Both the position numbers and the translations under genes were made by a program. The notes under the pieces were generated by a model. The model saw only the letters and a program-made list of their open reading frames with translations, was not told the DNA's origin and did no database searches. Positions 55,001 to 64,000 of a stretch of DNA of 64,000 nucleotides are shown in pieces (position 1 is the first letter of the stretch; every line of letters begins with the position of its first letter). The DNA comes from Branchinecta lynchi (lineage: Eukaryota > Arthropoda > Branchiopoda > Anostraca > Branchinectidae): assembly GCA_023053575.1 (NCBI GenBank), contig JAKZAP010000021.1, positions 18,724,212-18,788,211 of the forward strand, read 5' to 3'.

Positions 55001-58000
55001 ATTTCCGTTCCATCCTCACGAAAGTTACTACACTGACCGTTCCAACCTTCTCGAAATAGTAACTAATATTTACTATTTGCTTACCATGCTCCGGAGCGTG
55101 TTAAGCGTTGTAACTACGCATCTTTGCAACGTGATTGGTCGGATTCGCCCGTGGCATGATATCATGCTGGAAAATAGAAAAATCGTTCCAGCCTTGACGG
55201 AAAGCAAGAATTCGTGACGTCATGCGTAGTATCTACGGTAAATAGGGTGGAACACGCTCAAAAGCACATGGCATAGACGGAGTAGGAATAAAGAAAGAAA
55301 AGAATAAGGAAACACTTTACCAAGAGGAGGCCAGACAAACATAGAGACTACGACAGGATTATGACATCTACAAAACTATCATATTGTAGAAGAACGCTCT
55401 CGCATTGATACTTAATATTATTGTTGTAATTCTGTGCAAGTTGTGCTGTAAACTGCTGTAAGTGAGTCAGTGATGTTGTAAGTATGCATATAATAATAAT
55501 GCGTAAAACGGATACGTCAGCTACGACGCTTTAGCAGCGCTATTTCGGCCCTTCTTGGCAAGGGTCCTCGTCAGGCTGCCAGTCTTCAGGGTCAAGGTCG
55601 GGGAAGGAAACAAACCTGCAATAAAGAACTGAAGCCGCTACTGACTATAAACGTCTTATTCAGGCAAATTACTTTTAAATACCACTGTAGGGAAACAACT
55701 AGTCCTGAGATTTAATTTTTGACACGGCCGCTTTTTTTGCTGCACGATTGGTGCGATGCAGGACAGTTTTTTTCCCTGAAGATTGACAGCCGACAGGTGC
55801 TTTAAGACAGAAATAAACCCCCTTCAGTATTACATTATTTTTCTTCTCATTAACAAGCGCCATCACCAGTCTGCCTATTTCTTGTTGGTAGTTCTAATGA
55901 ATAGTTTAAAAGCGGAAGGATTAAGACGAAACTTGGTGGGAATAACAAGCAGACGTCCTAGATAATCAATAGAACCTTAAGTCACGGGTCTCGGAAATGG
56001 CTTAAAACAGCCAAAACCGCGGGGCTATTTGTTGAAAGCACAGCCTAGTTTTAAAGTATTCAAGTATTTTCAAATACTGTAAGTTGATCATTACATTTGT
56101 CTTGTAGAGTCTTCACAGTGCAAGTATACCGGGTATCCTGGCTATTGACATGCATGCCGCCGATACGTCCAAGATTGTCACAGGTGGAAACGACAGGAAT
56201 GCCACAGTCTTCAACAAAGACACTGAACAAGTTGTGGCAATTCTGAAGGGTCATACGAAGAAAGTCAACAGGGTCATCTATCATCCAACAGAGGTATGGA
56301 TTACCTTTTCTGCCTTTTATAATATACCTAACTCCGTTATGGGATTATAAGCTTCTGAAGTCCCCACCTTTCTCCATTGTTCCGTTTTGTGCCTACGAAT
56401 TTTTAGGGCCTTTTCATCCGTGCCGAGTTTAGCCCGTTACGAAATGCAAGATTTGCCAGAATCTTCAACGTCCGCTGACAACTCTTTCACACACAAGGAT
56501 ATGGGAATCTTATGTTTTTGACTTCTTTTACTTGCTTAGTTTTTCCTACTTTTTAATCACAGCGCGTTCAGTTTTCAAACGTTTTGCGCCCAGCAGCCGC
56601 GTCGGAGAGTAGGAAGGCAGGATAGAATCGACAAGCGCGAAAGTAATGGAATTTTCGCGAAACGTATTTTCTGATCCGCAGTCCGCTTCATAGTGAAAAG
56701 ATCTTTTCTAGTAAGAGTTGTGCTTTAAGGGACAACTCTTACTTTCGAAAATGCCAAGGTTTGAACGTGAAATTAAAGATTCTCTTGTTCGCTTGTCGGC
56801 TCTATCCAGACTTCCCGCTCTCCGAACCGGAGGTTCAACGCAAAATATTTAAAAACTATTCGGGCTGTGGTTTAATGAAGTGCAGACGACACAGGCCACC
56901 GAGCCAAGAAGGGAGGCGGAAAGCGAACGACGCCGGCACCGCTCCCAATGGCTTGACGATTTGGAGGATAAAATAGGTGGGAAAAGGCCAAGTCTGCTTT
57001 TATCAAGAAAGAAACAAGGTAGACCTTCCTCGCGTAGTACGAACCACCGGTAGATGTTACCGGAAACAGCCCCCCCCCCCCCCCCAATAAACGAACTCGG
57101 CTGCAAAATAAACTACAACCCCCCAAATTACGGAGAAATCGTCGGGAAAAATGAGAAAAAGGAGGTATTTTAACTGACGAACGGGTGATTGGATCTTAAT
57201 GAAACTTGATATATGGAAGGACCTCGTGCCTCAAATGTCCCATTTTAAATCAAGACCGGACCCGGGGACATTAGGAGGAATTGGAGGGTGAAACCGGAAA
57301 TCTTGGAAAACGCTTAGAGCGGAGAGATCAGGATGAAACTTGGTGGAAATAACAAGCACAAGTCTTAGATAGGTGATTGACATAACTGGACCGGATCCGC
57401 TCACTTTGAGGGTGTCGGGGGGGGGGAGGAGGGGGAGAGGCCAGACCCAGACATGGAGTTAATTAGAGTCGGGCCCCTCTTTAGACTTTAGAAAATTGAC
57501 AAGCAGATTTAGAAATGAAATAGATATTTATAGTAAATATTTAGATTTTCATCCTATATATGGCCTTTGCGTTTTTCAATGCAGATATGTAATTTTGTAC
57601 ACATTATATTTTGACATTAACATATAATTACGAGAGTTGCGTTTTTTCAGATACCATAGTATCTGTTACCACGGTAACTGAATCTGCAGTTAGTCGTTTT
57701 TGTAGTTACCGTGGTATCTGATACACGATTGCTCTGCAAAAATGACTATTGCCGAAATTGCACTTTTGGAAGTTATCCAAAAAGAAAAAGTAATATCCAG
57801 TTCCGTCACTAAGTGCTAAACTTCTCTCACCAGTTTCACAAAATTTGATGAAAGTGAGATGACTTTTCAGAAACCACGATCAGTTACCACGGTCGGACCG
57901 TGGCGATGACTGGCCAAATACCACGATAACTGCTAAAACTGCCCTTTGACCGTGGCATCAGATACCGCGGTAACTGCGAAAACGAATTTAAACCGTGGTA

Positions 58001-61000
58001 TCAGATACCAAAAATCTGCGATAACGCTGTTTCGGCTGTTCACGATTCCATTCGTGTCGGATAATGAAGAATAGTTCCAAATAGAGGAAGGTATAACAGA
58101 AAAGCCCTTGGTAGTTTATATAATAGTTTTTGTTCTCCCTCTGTCTGTAACCTTTCCGGAATTTTTGGTATTCTGTGGCTAAAAGATTTAAAGCGTATCA
58201 GGACTTATAATTTCAAATATTGTAAATTTGTCTTGTACCTTCCTCGACATTATAGGAATTTCCGTATAACTGCAACTTTTTTGCCCTCTGGCCCTTGTGC
58301 AAAGTTATCTTCAATTACCCAGGACCTTCACGTTTCTGCCCTTGGCCATTTCTCCGCACGCACTCCATCTAGGAAGGAGATTTTTTAGACCCAATTAGTC
58401 CCTTTTCTTTTCTTTTTTTAAATGTTTATTTTTTGATCTCGTGCATTGACTACATTACTGAAAGCTCAGTGTATTTTTTCCTTTTATTTGTCTATACTGC
58501 AAATCATCATCATCATACCATAGTATCTGCGAAAACGCAACTACTGTTGTCTGAAAAACGCAACTCAGACTTCCCACTCTCCGAACCGGAGATTCGACGC
58601 AATATATTTAAAAACTGTTCGGGCTGTGTTTTAAGAAAGTGCAGACGACGCAGGCCACCGAGCCAAGAAGGAAGGCCACAAGGGAACGATGCCGACGTTG
58701 CTCCCAGTGGCTTACCATTTGGATGATGATATAGGTGGGAAAAGGCCAAGTCCGCTTTTATCAAGAAAGAAATAAGGTAGACCTTCCTCGCCAGTACGAA
58801 CCACCGGTCACTATTACCGGAAACAGCCCCTCCCAAAAATCGAACCCGGCTGCAAATAAACTACAACCCCCCAAACTCCGGACAATTCGTTACGGAAACT
58901 CGTTTATGCCCTTTTTTACTTCAGTTTTCAGTGCTGGTAGTTTGTGTTTGTTATTTATATGTTTATTGATTTCTGAATATTAGATACCACGATAACCGGC
59001 CAGACAGCACCATAACTGCAAAAACAACTTTAGACCATGGTATCTGCAAAAACGCAACTAAGATTACATTGCCACCCGGCGAACAAAGAAACGGATGATG
59101 TCGCTATAGCCGACAGATCACCACTTCGGCCCTTCCTAGGTTATGGTCTAAACTAAGTTGTATCGAAATTCCATACAAGCGTTACGTCACACCCATTTGA
59201 TCTATTTTACCTCAGAAAACGAAAAATGTAGTTTATTCCCATCGATGAGAATATATTTTTATATATAGAGCCGATCGGCCAGCGACGCGTTTACATTTAT
59301 CAAACGGCCTAGGGACAATCAAATCCTATGTAAGGTCCTCAATCACACAACGTCACTACTGTATAGAATTCCGATACAGTTTAGTCGACACCTAGGTTAT
59401 GGCCCTAGCGAGCTGCGTAGTTGGCCTAGGCACAAATTCGCCACTGATCCCAGCATGCGAATAATTTTGTTTCTTCGTAGGACATCGTTGTTACAGCAAG
59501 TCCTGACACAACGGTTCGTGTGTGGAACGTGACCGCGGGCCAATGCGCTCAGATCATCCGCGCTCACTCCGACGCTGTTACTGGACTCTCCCTACACGCG
59601 ACTGGCGACTACGTCCTCTCGACTGGCTCTGATGAACATTGGGCGTTTTCGGACATTCGCACTGGACGTGTTTTGGCTAAGGTATTTATCAACTCCTGAG
59701 CCTCGTTTTTGTTGCATGCTGCCGGTCCACTTCTCGTCCGATTCCGGACTGATTCTTTCTACATCCGTTTTTGCACTGCACTGCTTCCGAGGAAGCCGGC
59801 AGCGCTTCTCGAGAACTTGCTCACGGACTTGCTGCAATGTGCTGCAGCGCTGCCGCTTCAACCAAGAAGAAAGTGAATCAAAAACGCATATTGTGCAAAA
59901 GCAAAGAAGTGCTGCAGCAGCGCTATTGTAACAAAACCAGGCTCTGGTCGCTTAGTTTCTTCAGGACCGTTTGATAATAACAAAGCCGGATGGATTCAAT
60001 TTAGGTACTGTAAATTTCTGATGTATCTTCCGAAATTTTTTTCGTAGTCGTCAATTGGTTTCGAACTTTAATGTTCAGGTTAGTATCAATACACTCCTTC
60101 GTTTGCATTCAAGTCTACACTGTTAGAAGTTTCATAACAGATAACAGAGGATGCGCGGTTTCAACAGATAATGCGTAACAGATAACACTTCGGATGCTAT
60201 CTGTTGTGTCTGAAAACGTTACGCATGAAATGCTATGCATAAGAAGCTTTGTTAGGAAGAGCCAAAAAAGAATCTACTGACTTTATTCCTTATCGTCACG
60301 ATGTCCGAAAACTCAGCAGATAGTTTTTGGCGGTTTTTCGGTTCTTCCTGATGGTAACGCTTATTATGCATAACATTTTGAAACACGACATACAACATCC
60401 GAAGTTTTATCACGCATTATCTGTTGAAACCGCGCATCCTCGTGTTATCTGTTATGAAACTTCTGATCGTGTATTTACCGTCCACAAACATTCCACCCAC
60501 TCGAGCCCACGAAATTATTAGGCAGTTTTTGATTCCTGATTCCTTCATTCCCACTGTGTAAAAATTTTCAGTCTTTTTAGAGGGTTTTTAAACTATATGA
60601 AAAGAATGTAGCCATGTTTATTTACGTTGTTTTGTTTAGTGTTTTAATATGTGTATTTTGCTTTGTGTATTGTACTCATACTCCGCTCCGCTGTTATCCA
60701 AAAAGCGGGTCACAAATAAATCAATCATCAATCAATCATCGTATTTATTCCTGAATATCTCTTTCACAACATGATAACATAGTACTGTCAACTTAAACAA
60801 AATATAAATAATAGATACAATTCATTTTAAAACTTGTACGACTTCATGACTTGTAACAAAATTAAACGGTATGTCAAACAGGAAAAATATAAAATATGTA
60901 ATACTAGATTAATCGTCAAAACATTATAGGTGTCTTCACTTGTTAAAAAAGCTTCACAAAATATGGCACAAATGACTTAAAGGACACCTGAATGAAGAGT

Positions 61001-64000
61001 ACCAAGTATCATCCCTATCTGTATGACTTCCGTTAACATTGCCTGCAGAAAACCCAATCCAAATACGATATGGTGTTTCAAAGCTATGATTTTTGCTCCA
61101 TTTTGCATTTGTCCTTATTTCAGTACCGAGCAATTTTAGAAATTAACAAATGTCTCCAATCAACCCTTCTTCGGGAATATTTTTTAACCAGTTAAGCCCA
61201 AACGTATATCTAGAAGATATTCCAATACGATTCGGCCAGTGCTGTACAAGATTTGAATGAATTGCGCTTTTTGTCTTGGAGTCTGCATGTGCAAACCTCC
61301 AGAAACAAACATCTCTGTTTTGAAAACGTCACGCTCAGGAGAAGAATGCTCTCCGTGGCCATGTCTGTAAATGTATTCTCCATGGTGTGTTCAAGTATGG
61401 TTTCATTGTTCAGGTGTCCTTTAAGGAATCTGTAAGAGTAACTAGGTGGATTTTCTAGCGTTGATTTATTAGTCGTTCTGGTGCGTGCTTGTTCACCACT
61501 CTTTACTGCGTAGTCAGGCAGAATACCCCTGTGCTTTTCTGTTGACAAGCACTTCCTTGAAAGAAAGAAATAAGAAATAAATAAATGTCGATAAATTCTT
61601 GCACCGCTGTTACACCAATACAAGCAGCGACATTTATCTGCACTCGATTGTAGCCTCAGTTAAACGCAAATGCTAATAGCAGCCCGTAAACTTTGGTTGT
61701 CCCTCCACCCTGCCTTATATCTTTAGTATAAATAAATGAATGGATGCATGAATAAATGATTTACGCCATCACTTTGGATTATAAAATTTTTCATTTGTTT
61801 CCTCTTTAGGTATCTGATGGCGGGGGAGTCCCACTGACTGTTGCTCAGTTCCATCCTGACGGTTTGATTTTCGCAACTGGTACCGCCGACTCTCAGGTCA
61901 AGATTTGGGATTTAAAGGAACAGACGAATGTAGCCAACTTCACAGGTAAACAATTTCATAAAGCACCACACTGTCGGAAGTTTGGCAATACTTAAAGCAC
62001 CCCTGATACCTACATTACTTATTAACTGTGCGTCCCTTATAGTTCCATTCATTCTGATTCGGAACTTCCTATGTAATATTTATCCACGCCAACGGCGGTT
62101 GACTGAATGTTGGTAGGGGGACCTATGAGGAGACTGGTACCGCCTACCACACGAACAAATCGGTTTTTAAAAACTTTCGTTCCGTGTTACACATCAGTGT
62201 TTAACAAGCGCTGAAGTTTCTGTTCTTAGTTTGTGTCGTCTTTTAGTTTGTAAGCCCAAGCGCCTTTTAGTTGAGTTCTCTTCTTGACTATGATAGCTTT
62301 TGTAAATTAAATGATGCTGATTATTTATTTATTTATATCCTTAGAAACTGATTACACAAAAACACTGTAAATACTATGAAAGAAGATGAAACTCAGGCAC
62401 AGGATTTAAACAACTAATTTATGATTCCAAACGTCTTTTCTGACTTTCTGAAATTTTTTGAATTTCTGAAAAAATTAGTACTTACGGATTGGGACTTGGG
62501 GTATTCTACGAATGAGAATGTTAGTTCACATTAACTGACAAACTACATGTTGACTTCAAGTTCAAGCTCTGTTTATTTCAAACTAAATACAACAGAAGAG
62601 TGGAAAAAAACTTTGCCAACCAAACGTTACCCTTCCAAAACAAATGTTTCTTTTGCAGACCAAATGTTAATTTCCCAAACCTTCTCTTCCTCGTACAAAC
62701 CGTCTATTTATTTCTCAAACCCGCTGTTCGTTTCCCACGCAGATTTTGGACTCTTAATCTATCTATCTATGGGCATGTTCCACCCTTCTAACAATAGTAA
62801 CTATTAGTTACTATTGTCCTTCCAACCTCGGGAAAAGTTACTACACTGACTGTTCCAACCTTTCCGGAGTAGTAACTAATAGTTACTATTTGCTTACCAC
62901 TCTTGCGAGCGTAATACGTCTGGTAGCTAGGATCTCTGTGACGTGATCTATCGTCAGAGAGTAAGTATCCTTGACAGGATACAGTTTAGACCCCTCCTTG
63001 TTGTGTCCAAGTCCCCTAAAGTACCGTATATAAACTAAGCGCAACTCTTATTAGAAATATTTCACTATCTTTTCACTTCACGGATCTGCCGAAAATCGTT
63101 TTTCGAAAATACTGTTACTTTCCACCTAAATTTAGCGATTTTCTTGTTGGTGCTTGTCGATTCTATCCAGCTCACCTGCTCTCCGACGCGGTAGCTGGGC
63201 GCAAAACATTTGAAAACTGAACGCGCGTGGTTAAAAAGTGGGAAAACCTAACAAATAAGAGAACTCAAAAGACAGAAGATTCTGATATCCTTGTGTGTGA
63301 ACGAGTTCTCAGCGGACATTGGAGATCTGGCAAACTTTGAATTTCGTAACGGGCAAAACTCGGCAAGGCCGAAAAAGCACTAAAAATCGGTAGGAACGAA
63401 ACGAAACAAGGGAGAAGTGTGGAGATTTTAGAAGCTTATAATTCCAGAAGGGAGCTAGCAGCTATCTATACCATAAAAAACAAGAGCAAGAGGGGTCCTT
63501 TAATACTCATAATTTAGAAACCCAGTTGAAGTGCCGTGAAAATCTTTCGTTAGTGTTTGGAACTGAAATCTTGAATACACCAGCACTACGGGATATCCTC
63601 CCCCCAGATTTTTAAGCAGCAAGAGTAAGTCCTGAGAGAGTGGTAGCCCAGCCAATACCCAAATTGCAGCCAATTAAACACACCGACACCGTTTTGTTCC
63701 CGCCTTCGTAAACCTTTTTTACTCGGATCATTAATTGTATATAGATTTGTAAATTTTGTGTTATGTTTGACAAGTCTTTGTTATATCCAAACTAGTGTAG
63801 GATTACTTCTTTTATATAATTAGTGCTAATACGGACGAGAACTACCAAATCGGCTTGACCTTTGTATCGGTTTTGAAAATAAATTCGATTGAAATTAATT
63901 GATTGAATTGAACGTGATTGGCTGGACTACCCCTTGGTGTGAAATTTAGCCGGAAATAGGAAAATTCGTTCCAGCCTTGACGCCAACAAGGCAGGATCCA
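43058..64000 (+). CDS. PRPF19: pre-mRNA processing factor 19 (Prp19), exons 1-8, C-terminus outside the window
   Basis: Prp19 is the U-box E3 ligase and scaffold of the NineTeen complex in the spliceosome nucleus. Exons are 43058-43076, 48108-48257, 51147-51288, 53472-53604, 54650-54844, 56108-56293, 59481-59681 and 61810-61945. All are GT-AG, phases agree, and there are 387 complete codons. Exons 1-2 give the U-box (MALVCG, then [37 protein letters not shown]). Exons 3-4 give the tetramerising coiled coil ([39 protein letters not shown]). Exon 5 contains [22 protein letters not shown]40 repeats start in exon 6 ([20 protein letters not shown]), continue in exon 7 ([35 protein letters not shown]) and exon 8 ([20 protein letters not shown]). 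Exon 8 ends in phase 1 after NVANFT. Vertebrate Prp19 is 504 residues, so about 115 are missing to the right. No internal stops. Confidence 0.95.
43226..43677. mobile_element. TA-flanked MITE in PRPF19 intron 1
   Basis: CAGGAGTGTTGCATGAAGCCGCC and GGCGGCTTCACGCAGCACTCCTG form 23-bp inverted ends with two mismatches, flanked by TA on both sides, as in Tc1/mariner derivatives. The interior is 452 bp in all and includes TGGATCATGAAGC / GACTTCATGATCAC palindromes. It lies 150 bp after exon 1. Confidence 0.75.
43685..44125. mobile_element. degraded family P2 MITE
   Basis: It keeps the P2 landmarks in order (GGTTCCCCGGTAATC, GAATAGAGGAGTC, GATTTTCTTC, GTGATTCCCCTCTGAACC, GGGGACTTGC, GTGAGTGAGTCCC), but both termini have decayed. 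Confidence 0.6.
44357..45057. mobile_element. hAT fold-back element family H2, copy 2
   Basis: Nearly identical in length (701 bp) and sequence to 17396-18095, with the same ends and long arms. A perfect 8-bp duplication CTGTCTCT flanks it (44349-44356 and 45058-45065). The two copies differ by scattered substitutions, so both are moderately recent. Confidence 0.92.
45066..46370. other. PRPF19 intron 1; little recognised
   Basis: At about 45755-45810 a fragment with GGGCGTCACTAGCC and a G-run resembles an H1 end. No frames of note. Confidence 0.4.
46425..46720. repeat. tandem repeat, about 2.5 units of 120 bp
   Basis: Units share GAATGAGACCAAATAAACAGGTT, AATCACCGAAT and CGGTGAAATAGATGCGAA. 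A single related unit is at 5785-5895. A G-run after 46385 precedes the array. Confidence 0.7.
46703..46923 (+). repeat. 220-bp direct repeat, left copy
   Basis: Starts CCCGATTTCGAAATGCGGGG, contains a long G-run (46789-46806) and ends TTCATCATTTTTTTG. Apart from the G-run length it appears identical to 47858-48078, 1155 bp to the right. The open frame ([18 protein letters not shown]...) is also identical, but there is no sign that it is translated. Confidence 0.85.
46924..47857. other. 930-bp segment between identical direct repeats
   Basis: Not recognised. It contains a hairpin CCGTATGAGCACGTTATGTGCC...TACGGG near 47365-47395, which resembles the 3' terminal hairpins of some retroposons. 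It contains no long open frame. Confidence 0.4.
47858..48078 (+). repeat. 220-bp direct repeat, right copy, ending at the exon 2 acceptor region
   Basis: The copy stops about 30 bp before PRPF19 exon 2, so it supplies much of the sequence where the branch point of intron 1 should be. The pyrimidine tract itself (48088-48105) is outside the repeat. Confidence 0.85.
48497..48800. mobile_element. hAT-like MITE family H3, best copy
   Basis: The ends CAGTCAACCACAAACCCCTGA and TCGAGGGTTTGTGGTAGACTG are flanked by AGTTTAAC and GGTTTAAC (7 of 8 match). The interior consists of repeated GATACCCTATGCCAAACGCTGG-type words and their inverses. Confidence 0.75.
48915..50554 (+). mobile_element. hAT family H1 element split by a family A insertion
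   Basis: Left part 48915-49079 starts CAGTGGCGTCAC; right part 50400-50554 ends TGGTAACGCCTCTG. Together they make about 310 bp of H1. The word CTGAAAATCAGTYGGTTTTTGG is present at both break points (49058-49079 and 50400-50421). Confidence 0.8.
49073..50400 (+). mobile_element. family A element, copy 4 (longest)
   Basis: Left end TTTTTGGGATCCCAAAACG; right end ATTTTTGGGATCCCATCG and GGTCTTGTTC. Five to six tandem units of 133-137 bp begin at about 49452, 49589, 49726, 49859 and 49995, each with GATTAGATGTTCGAT and CGGAATCCGGCC. No coding frame crosses it intact. Confidence 0.75.
50965..51049 (+). tRNA. tRNA-Tyr: tRNA-Tyr (GTA) with a 12-nt intron
   Basis: The acceptor stem CCTTCGA pairs perfectly with TCGAAGG, followed by discriminator A at 51049. 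D arm is GCTC-AGTTGGTA-GAGC; anticodon GTA is at 50998-51000. The intron is 51002-51013, at the canonical 37/38 position. The T arm ACTGG-TTCAAAT-CCGGT pairs fully with one G-U. A box (TAGCTCAGTTGG) and B box (GGTTCAAATCC) are intact, and a TTTT Pol III terminator lies at 51053-51056. The short intron is typical of eukaryotic tRNA-Tyr. The gene is in PRPF19 intron 2 on the same strand as the host gene. Confidence 0.96.
51025..51157 (+). repeat. tandem duplication joining the tRNA-Tyr 3' end to the PRPF19 exon 3 start
   Basis: Unit 1 (51025-51083) runs from the tRNA T arm through CTTTTGCTTTTGC to GTTGCGCCGA. Unit 2 (51084-51157) repeats a mutated T arm and acceptor strand (CTGGTTCAAAGCCGG, TTGAAGGA at 51084-51108), then CTTTTGCTTTTGC, and finally the real acceptor TAG followed by TTGCGCCGA, the first bases of exon 3. 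In unit 1 the GTTGCGCCGA is preceded by AAAT, so the decoy exon start has no AG. Confidence 0.75.
51289..53261. other. PRPF19 intron 3; tRNA-like relic and a retroposon 3' tail
   Basis: At 51935-51985, GTCGTGCGTTCGATTCCTACTCCCGGCACGCAA looks like the 3' half of a decayed tRNA or tRNA-derived SINE. At 52897-53010 (minus strand) a retroposon tail with GCTGTTACGCAAAAAGCGGGTCA and an AAAT repeat matches 60608-60740 in the other orientation. The rest is unrecognised. Confidence 0.5.
53262..53396. repeat. two tandem copies of a 75-bp unit
   Basis: GTCATTATTCGTGAATAAAATGACTATAGA, then AATTTTGGGATAATATAGT, occurs twice with almost no change, ending 75 bp before PRPF19 exon 4. Confidence 0.8.
53888..54165 (+). 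pseudogene. C-terminal end and 3' tail of a CR1/L2-like LINE
   Basis: The frame reads [19 protein letters not shown] and then [21 protein letters not shown], matching the LINE C-terminal pattern RGHxxKLxKxR...NPWNSLPEDVVNAxSLNSFK. The stop is at 54140-54142. The 3' part recurs at 36376-36590. It lies in PRPF19 intron 4, sense to the gene. Confidence 0.7.
54177..54550. mobile_element. family P2 MITE in PRPF19 intron 4
   Basis: AAGGCGTTTTCTCGCCGTTCC on the left, GAACTGCGCGATTACGCC on the right, P2 interior. It inserted into the tail of the LINE relic and ends 100 bp before exon 5. Flanks TAA/TAG are only partly matching. Confidence 0.75.
54959..55259 (+). mobile_element. family P1 MITE, intact copy in PRPF19 intron 5
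   Basis: GATCGTGTTCCACCC to GGGTGGAACACGCTC, 301 bp, flanked by AAA on both sides. By eye it is about 90% identical to the 11849 copy and in the same orientation. Confidence 0.85.
55505..55625 (-). repeat. hammerhead-like repeat, single copy
   Basis: On the minus strand it reads GCCTGACGAGGACCC...GGGCCGAAATAGCGCTGCTAAAGCG, then GTAGCTGACGTATCCG. The core boxes are intact. Here the sequence after GAAA can form a CGCU-GCUAA-AGCG hairpin, followed by UC. Confidence 0.7.
56335..56760 (+). repeat. dispersed repeat (family R3), copy 1
   Basis: Shares, in inverse orientation, most of its length with 63020-63450 (CCGAGTTTNGCCCGTTACGAAA, CACACACAAGGATATNNGAATC, GTTTTCAAANGTTTTGCGCCCAGC). It starts 42 bp after exon 6. 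Confidence 0.6.
56806..57140 (+). repeat. dispersed repeat (family R4), left copy
   Basis: Repeated at 58562-58885 (CAGACTTCCCRCTCTCCGAACCGGAG, AGTGCAGACGAC, GGGAAAAGGCCAAGTC, ACGAACCACCGGT). Frames of about 60 codons are partly conserved between the two copies ([14 protein letters not shown] start), but indels shift their ends and no domain is recognised. Confidence 0.7.
57170..57425 (+). repeat. single unit of the GGATCTTAATGAAACTTGATAT repeat
   Basis: It matches one tandem unit of the hAT element at 31862-34325 (GATTGGATCTTAATGAAACTTG, GGAAATCTTGGAAAACGCTTAGAG, ACTGGACCGGATC). A shorter piece lies at about 55910-55975. Confidence 0.6.
57634..59066. mobile_element. region of GATACCACGGTAACTG palindromes, probably one MITE split by R4 or two copies
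   Basis: It begins AGTTGCGTTTTTTCAGATACCATAGTATCTG and ends CCATGGTATCTGCAAAAACGCAACT. A third such end faces the same way at 58515-58548. Between 57634 and 58030 the word GTTACCGTGGTATCTGATAC and its inverses occur at least six times. The interior is otherwise unrecognised, and R4 copy 2 lies between the ends. Confidence 0.55.
60128..60466. mobile_element. palindromic MITE with AGAAGTTTCATAACAGATAACA ends
   Basis: The outer ends and a second inner pair (GATGCGCGGTTTCAACAGATAATGCG and its inverse) make the whole 339 bp nearly self-complementary. It is related to 28264-29040. The target duplication is not clear. Confidence 0.7.
60608..60740 (+). repeat. retroposon 3' tail with GCGGGTCA hairpin and ATCA repeats
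   Basis: ACTCCGCTGTTATCCAAAAAGCGGGTCACAAATAAATCAATCATCAATCAATCA. The GCTGTTA...AAGCGGGT part and the AT-rich upstream word GTTTTAATATGTGTATTTTGC match 52900-53010 in reverse. Confidence 0.6.
60976..61690. repeat. family R2 repeat, copy 2, with TTAA-flanked inverted ends
   Basis: The part 60976-61424 is bounded by TTAAAGGACACCTGAA and TTCAGGTGTCCTTTAA. If TTAA is the duplicated target, this would be piggyBac-like; the palindromic edge makes this undecidable by eye. Sequence to 61690 is also shared with 39041-39740. A minus-strand frame of 137 codons is not matched in the other copy over its full length. Confidence 0.6.
61946..62770. other. PRPF19 intron 8; nothing recognised
   Basis: I looked for the next WD-repeat exon (beginning with the rest of a G-H-S/T-G-P sequence) and did not find it, so intron 8 continues past the right edge. 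Confidence 0.5.
62771..64000 (+). mobile_element. family P1 MITE split by a retroposon-like insert, right end outside
   Basis: P1 starts with GGGCATGTTCCACCC and runs to 62946. It resumes at about 63912 with ACGTGATTGGCTGG and is still in P1 when the window ends. The break is flanked by ACGTGAT on both sides (62940-62946 and 63912-63918). Confidence 0.75.
62947..63911. mobile_element. 965-bp retroposon-like insert with a 7-bp target duplication
   Basis: The insert ends in GATTGAAATTAATTGATTGAATTGA, a short-repeat tail of the LINE/SINE kind, and is flanked by ACGTGAT. Its interior includes an inverse copy of repeat R3 (63020-63450). No coding frame is recognised. Confidence 0.65.

Noticed and set aside
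59592..59931. frames following PRPF19 exon 7
   Set aside because: Exon 7 ends at a good GTATTT donor at 59682 and the next exon joins in phase; the continued frame is intron read-through.

Overview
This is a eukaryotic nuclear window from an invertebrate animal. It has spliced genes with GT-AG introns, a Pol III tRNA gene with an intron, and a very high density of transposon relics. The PRPF19 translation (it starts MALVCG, and the WD region reads [16 protein letters not shown]) looks arthropod-like to me, but the taxon is an inference. I cannot name the species.

Three host genes are supported. (1) An ABCD4-like ABC half-transporter on the minus strand. Only its first two exons are in view (16990-16861 and 4186-4059), separated by a 12.7 kb intron, and the rest lies left of the window. 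(2) A plus-strand gene, 17267-40626, with eight coding exons and 408 codons. It encodes a nuclear-looking protein with two double-stranded-RNA-binding motifs. It is divergent from ABCD4, with only 276 bp between the two start codons, which suggests a shared bidirectional promoter. (3) PRPF19 (Prp19 U-box/WD40 splicing factor and E3 ligase), plus strand, from 43058 to beyond the right edge. Eight exons are in view, covering about the first 387 residues; the C-terminal WD repeats are outside. A tRNA-Tyr(GTA) gene with a 12-nt intron sits in PRPF19 intron 2, 97 bp upstream of exon 3.

Almost everything else is mobile-element sequence. The left 12 kb holds the end of a CR1/L2-like LINE at the window edge, a hAT transposase fossil, and a nearly full-length but frameshifted I-superclade LINE (gag-like ORF1, then endonuclease-RT-RNase H ORF2) inside ABCD4 intron 1. 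The rest is a mosaic of non-autonomous DNA elements. Several hAT-type elements have exact 8-bp target duplications (2248-2638, 12256-12615, 17396-18095, 31862-34325, 44357-45057). A PIF/Harbinger-like family with ends GAGCGTGTTCCACCC and 3-bp duplications occurs about six times. A second family starting AGGCGTATTCTCGCC occurs about five times, and there are TA-flanked mariner-like elements. Nesting two or three deep is common. A 1.0-1.3 kb element bounded by GGGATCCC palindromes and built of tandem units of about 136 bp occurs four times and fits no class I can name.

The most interesting observations are: a dispersed 130-bp repeat whose conserved core matches the hammerhead ribozyme CUGANGA / stem II / GAAA pattern; two independent tandem duplications that copy an exon-intron junction (dsRBM gene exon 5 and PRPF19 exon 3); insertions whose empty sites are preserved in neighbouring tandem copies; and a MITE lying about 100 bp upstream of the PRPF19 start codon.
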